This document shows, piece after piece, positions 56,150 to 64,000 of a DNA stretch of 64,000 nt. Made by a program: the position numbers and the translations under genes. Every line of letters begins with the position of its first letter. Position 1 is the stretch's first letter. Below the pieces are notes generated by a model. The model searched no databases. It was not told the origin of the DNA and worked only from the letters and a program-made list of their open reading frames with translations. Origin of the DNA: Plasmodiophora brassicae. Taxonomy: Eukaryota > Endomyxa > Phytomyxea > Plasmodiophorida > Plasmodiophoridae. Where the stretch lies: positions 1,550,001 to 1,614,000 of the forward strand of contig JASFAU010000003.1 in NCBI GenBank assembly GCA_039704465.1, given 5' to 3'.

Positions 56150-57666
56150 CGTGCCGCCTGGAATCGAATTCCACCAATCTTCCGAAGGGGTTGCGCAAAA
56201 AAGAATGCCGTCGCAGTTCGTTCGCCCAACGGCCGGCGTGGCCGCGTGGTGCACGCAGCACTGGTGGGAAACACAAGAGTCTAAATATAGAAACAGGCAC
56301 CATTGCCCCTGCTGTGCATCTGAGGGGATATACGGTTAGGCCTCAGCAACGTAAAGTACAAGTAAAAATCGTAAACGTAAAGGAATGTTTATTACTTGCG
56401 TTTACGTCTTACGTCGTGACAGTAAAGTACTGGAAAACGTAACGCAAAAGTGAATTTATTGCCAAAGTACATAAACGGCCAGTGGCCATCGAACGTACGT
56501 GTGCCGGGGCCGGGGCATACATAGCCCTCGTCATACTAAGAAGATGATTTGCCGCTAGTAGGGCGAAAGGGATTATACGGAACAATGGCTTCACCCCTCC
56601 AGGACTTCAAATTCACTTTTTAGCGATTTCGACGCTACTTTGATTCCAAGACTGCACATGACGGAGCCCAGATTTTCATGGAAGCGATCTGATCTGACAG
56701 AACTTACAGGTAACGATAGCCGCTGATAGTCGAAATCCAGTCCAGGTTTCCAGTTCGATCTTTAATTTCGACCTCCATCGACGCAGTGATGCAAACGGAA
56801 TTGGGATGGATACAACACATACAACAACTATTGGGGACTGGGGAGCGAGCTAGCGGCCAGCGGGGATCGAGCGGGCGACCACGTCGACGCCAATGAATCG
56901 CCAAACTGTCCCTGACTCCCAGCGTCTGTATCGGCAGAGCCGCGGACAATGGCAACTGGCAAGTGCTACTGCAGGCTGCAGCGAGCAGTCAGGTGGCATA
57001 CGCTCCGAGCCCATCTGTCCAAGGTGCAGCCGCAAATGCCCAGCGGACTATCGGGAATCGAAAATTATGTCTTTACATTTGACAACGTACACTTACCCCG
57101 TAAACGGGAGGCCTTACGCACTCTACCTTTACGTCTAAACCATGACGTTTCCTTTATTAAACGTTTACGTCGCCAAGTTCACTTTGCGTAGCTTTATGTT
57201 GCCGAGGATTATTAACACGGCCCGTTTCGCTCGTGCCCATAATCCTGCAGAGGAATCACCGAGTGAACCACAGACGCTCCTTAGCCCCCGGTTCGGGCAC
57301 CACATCAACCTTGTACGCTGTATAAAATCGAATCGTTGCACTGGATAGTTTGCACATTGAAGAGAGCGTCGTTGCAGTTCTAGCAATGCCACAACGCGGG
57401 TGTCGTCTGTACCATGTCCGCTTACGTACGGAGGGTTGTGCGCGACACCTCCTGACCTCTCGGGTTGGGCCACGATACGTCCTTGCTCACACGGTGTATT
57501 CGCCAGATGCAATGAGAGTGTTCAAAAGAGGACTTGTGCAGGACGTATAGGTATAACCTCGTCACGAATCAGTCAATCACCTACGGCCAACGCTACAAAT
57601 TTGGGTTAAGTATCTGGGGAAGTCGCTGCGCACGTCGCGGACTCCGCCGCCGCCACAACGTCGCTG
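56150..57666. other. 1.5-kb intergenic region, AT-rich and repetitive in parts
   Basis: No confident gene. Two AT-rich stretches (about 56330-56480 and 57060-57200) share many CGTAAA / TTTACG words in opposite orientation (AACGTAAAG, GTAAACGTAAAGG, TTTACGTC), suggesting the ends of a degraded non-autonomous element about 0.85 kb long. Short frames between them are not recognisable. Confidence 0.4.
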
Positions 57667-60600
57667 ATGAGCCATTGCGGCGTCAGGCATCCCGGGCAGG
57701 GACAGCTTGACAGCCAGCTCAGCGTTCTCAAAGCGCATGTACGATCGACGAGAAGCAGGTCGCAATCACCAATGCCGGCGTCGCCGCGGTCTGTCATTGT
57801 ATCCGGTGTGAACGATGAAGCGTCGTGTCGGAGTCTGCTGGGAACATGCGGGGCGATTATCAGCTGCGTTCCCATTCACAAAGAGAGCGGGTATTTAATA
57901 ACAATATGCTGTCCTACACGATAAATTTTTAATTGTTTGCATTAGGTCTCCGGGTTTCATTGTTGAATTCGAATCGGCAGCATCCGTACAAGAGGCGCTC
58001 CGAATGAATGGAGGCCCTGCCGTTATCAGCAAGCTACTTCCGTTGCCAAGTGTATCGATATCATCGGAACGCGAAGATGGTGAATTGTCTGAACAAGAAG
58101 TCAACGCTCATGAAACAGAGATGATGATCCGCGAATTGGAGTTTGAGTCCGATCGGTTCGTGCAAACCCAGAGGGTTTCACCTCTGCCACCGCCTGTCGA
58201 ATCGTTCCGCATTCCTTCGGGGCAATGGCCACCTGCGCCCACGATGATTGCATCTGAGAACGTTCCAGACTTCAGTTCAGGCCATCCAGGTTTAAAGTGT
58301 TGTTCTTCTTGTTATAAGCCTATCACTGATTCCCGTGTTTACACAGAATTTGGACAGCAATTCAACGCGCCAACCAATGGGTTCGACCGGACTCCTCTCA
58401 TGCAAAACTTGGTCCCGCCCGTGCTTGCTGGGCGTCATCAGAGAAGGCGGCTACCACCGCCTGTACCTGTATTCCATCACTCATACCCTTCAATGCTGCA
58501 GATGCCTCCTGCTCCTCGTCTCGCGGCACCTGTATGGTGGACTGGATCAGTCCACGAATCGTTTCGCTCACAGTATCGTCACAGATGCCTCAGTTTGCCG
58601 AAATGCCATACCTGATGCCACCAATGGAGTTCGTTCCACGAAACGCTTTCGTCCACCAGTATCCGAGGGCAGGCAAACGCTCGAGGAAGAAGCAGTCACC
58701 CAGACGAATGGGCATGCATGTCAACGCGCGAGCTCCAGCAATGCCGGTGTCAGAACCGATCAGTCCAGTGGCTCCGGTTGTGTCCGATCCTAGCAGGCAC
58801 GAACAACCGTCTATGCTGTCCGACGAGGCGGCGAAACCGTCAGTTGCTCCGGCATCATCCATTATGCAGAGTGCCACCGAGAAGATGATCGCCGAACTTA
58901 AACGCAAAGCGCTTGAATCCAAGGCCAAGGCGAAGCCTGCCGTGTCAACATCTGAGCACAGTGTTGAAACGGAAACACCGGTGCCTGTGAATGCGTCGAC
59001 ACCACCTGAGCAACCATATTCCAATCTCGAAAATCCCCCAACGGTCATGGAGAAGACGACTGCGGCACCTGCCGTGACAGATTCATGCTCAACGGCAGAG
59101 ATGCCATCTCAGGAGCCGTCCGCACTACCCGCTCAGCATCCCGCGTTACCGGATCATGTTGCTGGGTCCCAGCAAGTCAGCGGTCCACCAGAGCAAGGCT
59201 CGTCATCTGAAGCTGCGCGATTCCTCCTTAGGTGTGTTCTCCGTGTCGCGATAGAGTTACCATTTGCTGACTGAAGTTTGGCTTCACAGTGTGGTGAGTC
59301 GTCCTAGCAAGGGGATGCCCGTGGCTAATCAGCATTCTGTACCGGCCCCGGCGAGAAGGGTATCAACTACACTTGCAGGTCGCAGCAAGATTGCTCGAGA
59401 GGCATCGGTTGCTCGACATCCCTCTGACCAGTTTGTCATCCATCTGGATGGTCACACGAGTGATGAAGATACCGATGGTGAAGAAAGTGGCCAAGAGAGC
59501 CAGAATGGAAGTTTGAGAACGGTGTCGGAACTGCACCGTATCAAGTCAACGGTTGAGGCTCTGCGGTTAGTTGATGTATCATTGCCAAAGTCGTTCGCTG
59601 CTCTTACAACGTTGCAGGAAGCGGATTGCCAAAGCAGAGGCAGCCGCAAGCTCAATTGCGATTTCGAAGGCGTCAGCCCATCAAGCCAGTTCCTCTTCGG
59701 AGCACCCGTCTGCTGTTGATGCGCAAACGGAAATTGACGAAGCTAGAAGACGTGTGACAATGAAACGGCCGAGCACTCCAACCGATGAGCCCGACAGAGG
59801 CCCTGCTGCAGCGGCGCCGAAGAAACCGAGGACAGGTCAATCGGAATCGAAACGAACGGCGTCATCTGAACTTCGTGTCAAGGCGCTCCGTAGTCGCGTG
59901 AGTGCCATCTCGAAATTGAAGTCTCAGGTTCGTTAAGCCTATCTCGCCTTCCAGTTATTGCAAACATTGAGTACGTCATAGGTGGGCTTGCTCAATAAGC
60001 GGAGAACCATGCTCCGGACTCGTCTGTCCATAGTCCAAGCGCAATGCGCCCGCTTGACAACGATGATCGATCGCAGCTCATCTGAAATTGAACAAGCTAG
60101 CGAAGAGCTTGCCAGGCAGACCGCGGAAGTTGATATGCTGCGTAGAGTCATAGAGATTGACAACCAGAACGGGAAATCGTCACCAGACGAAGTGGCCCCC
60201 GAGCCCGACTCTACCCTCGTTGTACGACGTATTCCTATCATTGTGTGTATCGTAAGCTGAATCATATTGATCATCTTAGGCAAATGCGACGAACGAAACA
60301 GTTGATGTCGCATTGGCCGCGAATTCTCTTCGGAATCAGCTGCTGCAATTTGTATCATCTGCTGCTGTGAACAGCGACGCTTTTCCCGAGTCGGCGCCCG
60401 GTTCTGGAGCGACTATTACTGTTCCAGCACTGTCCCAGACGATTCCACTGCGTACGATTTCGTTTCGATACGAAAGTCCGGTTCAACGTCCACGACTTGA
60501 AGGCTATAGTTCCCAGTCGGTGCTCTGTCCGTTTGAACTTCTTGGTCACTGCAACGACGATAAGTGCACCTTTGTTCATGAAAAGCAACTTCAGGATCCC

Positions 60601-62989
60601 GATTCGTTCGAAGCTCTTTCCACCAGTCCTGCTAACAGTGCGCCAGTCTCAAGGCGAATTCCTGCTCGGACCGTTGCTCCTCCTGCTTCGATTTCATCAC
60701 ATGTTATTGACGAGGATTCTTCTTCCGAATTTATTTCTCTTCAGGGTAGCGTCCCCACTGCTCCAGACGACCCTTCCTGCGTCTCGTCCGCTATTTCGAT
60801 CTTACAGGACGCTTTAAAGCTTCAGTGTGAAGGGAACGACGACGAGGATAATAGTGGATGTGCTCGTTACTTTGATCCAACTTCTGCTGGTCCATCGCTC
60901 AATGTCACGTGGGAAGATCGCATCCGTGTTCAGCCCTCAAACGCATCTCTCTGGATGCAGTGGGCACTATCTTGCTTCATTGATATCGAGGATAACGGTG
61001 ATTCAGGAGAGCAGCGCAATCCTCTTCTTTCTGCTTTGCATGTCATGTCCCGTGCTGTGGAAAGAAATCCATACGATTTGGATCTCTGGCATGTCTACCT
61101 TGACTTATTCCAACTTCGTACGTCCCCGTCGGTTAATGTTGAATGACAGATTGTTTAACTGCGGTTAGGTCCTGATCCAAACACTCTTCAGTTGCTGTGC
61201 ACAGCAGTTCATTACAACCCTGGCTCGGTTCAGCTGTGGCAGCGATGTTTGGATGCTTCTCCGTCGACGTATTCAGACTTTGTGCAATTGTCACTACGGG
61301 CCGTTGTGGCGTTGATGTCTGCGAACGTCTCTCCCGTCGTAATCCTCCGACGGTTACTGCTTGCTCATATCGGATCCGGTCACGTGGACGAAGCCGCAGC
61401 TCTCGTCCGGAACTTGATTCAGGTGGGATGATATGCAGAATCGTTACGTGCTGATAGTCGTCTGATTTACCTGCCCACAGGACAAGACTGTACAGAATGT
61501 CGCAGTCAACAATTCGTGTTTAACGCCTTCGGACCGGTTGCTGCTGGCAATCATCGTAATGGCGTCATCGTCTGGCGACCAGGACGTGTTGCTGTCTAGC
61601 ATAGACGGCTATATTGCGTCGCGCCTCAGGTGTCGCTATGTAGTTATTCCTGAGCGCCTGCTGACGTTTCAAGTGACACACCAAAGTGTTCTTGACGCGC
61701 TGGACTACGTGTCCGACGATCTTGAAAGCATCAACGTTATTGTCCGCATTGCCATCGTGTCCGAGTCGCTCTCATTCGACGATATATCTTACGACGTACT
61801 CTCACGCCTGAAAATGCTTCCTGCGTTTTACGATTGGGCAATTCCCGTCAACCCTGCTCTGTCTTCGGTGTCACTTGAGCTGTTTCCAGACGATGAATCA
61901 TTGTGGTTTGTTGCGGCTGAATCCGCGCACTCACTGGAGGAATCGTTCTCGAGCCTGTGCCTCAGCATTGCACGGTCATCAGTCGCGTCGTCGTCAGAGG
62001 TTTCGGCGGCATTAGATGCTAAGTTGACCGAGACGTCCAATCCATTCCTATGGATGTGCTGGGCGGCATTCCATCTCCTGACGCGGGTCCTTGAGGAGCA
62101 GTCTGATTCCAGTGCAACTGAAGATGTCCTGTCTAAGTCTCTCAGTGGCATGGAGGACGTCTCCCTCAGGCAAAGGCTTGCTTTGTTTGCTCTGCGGGCA
62201 ACCAGATGGTCCGACATGTTCTCCGACCTATCCCTTCTGTTGCCCAATTCGCCCGTATGGCCTGAATCGAAGTGTGCCGCAGGAAATCTGGTCGAGAACG
62301 GGTGCCTCTCCAGATTACTTGACGGCATGCTCAGTGTCGCTCCACGTCGTCGTCACCTAGACATTCTCTCTCAGTGTACCGCAGCCTACCCTCACTCAAT
62401 TGGTAGGTTCATTTAGTTGCCTTATCGTTTGCTTCCTTCAGTGCGCAGGGCGGTTCTTATTGACGTTGGCACTTGTTCTGATTGGACATGTATCTTCTGC
62501 TCAGATGTGTTGTTGCGGATCGCCATGCATCATCAGTCGGAGGGCAATTTCTACGCGTGCTGTTATCGCCTTCGGGAAGTTGTCGCTATCGATCCGAGCT
62601 GTGTCGCGTTTGCGTCGATGCTTGGGCAGTGCGAAGTCTGTCGTGGTCGCATATTCGCCGCTCGTGCCGTTCTGAAAGCGTGCGTTGATGCAAATCCTTT
62701 GTCGATATCTGCACATCGGAAGGTTGTTGTCAATCCCGTGTCCAGTGAGTTGTTTTGAATTATGTCGTGCGTCCAGTTGTTGGAGTTCGAACGGCAATGG
62801 GGAACCGGTGAAGTAATCCGCGGGTGCGAAGAGCAGATCGAGCAGAGCGGACTTCAAGTGAACGACTCGGCAAAGTCGGTCCTTTCGATCTACCAATCTT
62901 CCTCTGTGGCATTTGGTTTTCTTACGCTGTTTTCGCATCAGTCATGGGACGGCAACGACTTAGGTCGCGTTTGCGCCACAACAGGTTAG
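57667..62989 (+). CDS. ZFC3H1/Red1 homologue with RRM-like N-terminus, 1,577 aa
   Basis: Twelve exons: 57667-57890, 57946-58289, 58347-58531, 58585-59231, 59290-59565, 59618-59927, 59982-60221, 60280-61117, 61169-61422, 61481-62402, 62442-62722, 62777-62989; sum 1,578 codons. ZFC3H1 and fission-yeast Red1 deliver polyadenylated nuclear RNA to the exosome. The diagnostic zf-C3H1 finger is at about residues 740-760 (CPFELLGHCNDDKCTFVH, preceded by TISFRYESP). After it come HAT/TPR-like helical repeats (PSNASLWMQWALSCF, ALHVMSRAVERNPYDLDLWH). The middle holds basic coiled coils and Pro/Ser-rich linkers. Residues about 40-100 look like an RRM: SVIVSGVNDEASCRSLLGTC, GFIVEFESAASVQEALRMNG, spliced across intron 1. 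Intron 10 is only 39 bp. Confidence 0.82.
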
Positions 62990-63326
62990 TATAGGACATA
63001 GCTTCACCAATTGATATGCTGTACATCACCAATGTTTGAGGAGAATGCTTGCCCCCGGGCGGCACGTGCAGTGAGCATTGCACCCTGGTTTGCGATGTTG
63101 ACACCTATGAATCCATAAACTATTGTAGTTCGGGTTACGTTAAGTGGTCATGTCGGTAGTTACCCTTGTGAGGTTGCTTACTTCCTCCGCTTCAGCTATG
63201 TGAGTCATCTGACCCGGGTTGTTGCGGCCATGACTCCGTCACGTTTGCAACAGCAACCACGCAAGCTTGTTTGCCCTCATTATCGAATTTGAAGCGGCCT
63301 CATTATTAACTATTGGGGGGTACGAA
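62990..63326. other. Intergenic, no gene seen
   Basis: Gap between the ZFC3H1-like stop and the PH-like gene start; should carry the latter's promoter. Confidence 0.5.
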
Positions 63327-64000
63327 ATGGCGCAGGGTGTATCTCATTGCGAGCAATGTGACGATTTCGACGTCCCGACACTTCCCAGTCCTGTCTCCGA
63401 AAAGCTGGACGACGACTGCCCCTCGCGCCAGGTTCGGTTCTGTACGACAGTGACAACGTATTCTGGCCCGTCAAAGAAGGCGCCCAAGACGACACCGTCG
63501 CCACTGCCCTTGAGTACCCCGAAGCCTATTTTGATATCGCGCCCCGCTATCGAAACCGTCGAGATCATGCGGTCCCTTTATCTTCGCGAGCAGGAGGAGC
63601 GTCAGGCGTACCTCAGGAAGTTGACCATGGGAAGCAAGCTTGTCAAGTACAATGCCAACGGGAAACCAGAGGTTCGGTACTTCCATGTTTCAGATGATGG
63701 CACTGAGCTTCTCTGGCGCAAGAGGGAGAAGAGTCGCAGTCGCACGCGATGTCGGTACATCGAAGTGCCTTCGCCCGCACAGTGACCTGACTTTGATTGT
63801 AGTGCAACTGGCGTCCGCCCACATGCTCGTTTTCGGGCCGAACACCTTGCGGTTTCTACGCTTCGACTGGGAGAACTCCAAGGTGGGGACAAAACCTTGT
63901 CTGGACGGTCACCCACTGACATGCAGTTATCTTAGCCATGGCTGTGCTTCTCCATCATCTGCGATGGCAGAACGGTCGACATCGCCTGCAACGATGAGCA
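63327..64000 (+). CDS. PH-like domain protein, N-terminal part, runs off the window
   Basis: Exon 1 from ATG 63327 encodes a Cys-containing, Ser/Pro-rich leader and then a helix (MRSLYLREQEERQAYLRKL) leading into a PH-type beta start: MGSKLVKYNANGKPEVRYFH, VSDDGTELLWRKREKSRSR. This resembles the N-terminal PH of plant/protist PH-RCC1 (PRAF-like) proteins. The open frame stops at 63785, but a following segment (QLASAHMLVFGPNTLRFLRF, about 63802-63880) looks like the rest of the PH domain after an intron whose donor I could not fix (candidates near 63728-63756). The 3' end lies outside the window. Confidence 0.5.

Noticed and set aside
56330..57200. Complete MITE with terminal inverted repeats
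   Set aside because: Shared CGTAAA words in opposite orientation are present at both sides, but I could not align a continuous terminal repeat or a target-site duplication, so it stays only a note.

Overview
This window is nuclear DNA of a flagellated unicellular eukaryote with a compact, GC-rich genome. The evidence is the gene set (axonemal dynein, MKS1, Rab, CCT, proteasome ATPase, Nup96, TIM50) and about 90 GT-AG introns that I placed by joining frames. Nearly all introns are 46-72 bp (extremes 39 and 156 bp), often with a CTAAC/CTGAC-like branch site before YAG. Many intergenic gaps are 34-300 bp. I cannot name the species. A GT60 GlcNAc-transferase, a hevein-like domain and the flagellar genes fit an early-branching fungus, an amoebozoan-grade protist or another free-living protist. 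Exon joins come from reading frame and family conservation only; no RNA evidence was available.

Layout. 1-9.1 kb: 3' part of a dynein heavy chain, then convergently a TLDc protein, a small ORF and a TPR protein. 9.4-10.5 kb: two tiny single-pass membrane protein genes. 10.8-13.1 kb: a nest of four inverted-repeat (fold-back) structures, one made of two facing decayed hAT transposase copies. 13.2-17.2 kb: SWIM-RING protein, membrane-anchored GT60 glycosyltransferase, Rab8-like GTPase. 18.8-22.2 kb: a tandem pair of small secreted, probably GPI-anchored proteins (one with a hevein-like domain), then a CBM20-kinesin-14 fusion. 22.5-32.2 kb: PreP/Cym1 metalloprotease, a kelch-like protein, an AIMP1/Arc1p-like tRNA-binding protein and a PPR protein. 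32.5-34.2 kb: AT-rich tract with a piggyBac-derived gene. 34.5-48.8 kb: Skp1/POZ-like domain fused to an ankyrin array, mL41, MKS1, glycerol-3-phosphate dehydrogenase, Rpt1, Ste24, a secreted basic peptide, Nup96, TIM50. 49.9-64 kb: UDP-GlcNAc pyrophosphorylase, a secreted Cys/Ser-rich protein, CCT6, an LSD1-type zinc-finger protein, a ZFC3H1/Red1 homologue with an RRM-like start, and the 5' part of a PH-like protein.

Functional links (inference). UAP1 makes UDP-GlcNAc, the donor for the GT60 enzyme. That enzyme is a type II membrane protein, so it probably works in the secretory pathway, where the Ser/Thr/Pro-rich GPI-type proteins encoded nearby would be natural acceptors. PreP, TIM50, mL41 and the PPR protein serve mitochondria; dynein and MKS1 serve the cilium. 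Most neighbours are otherwise unrelated, as expected in a gene-dense eukaryote.
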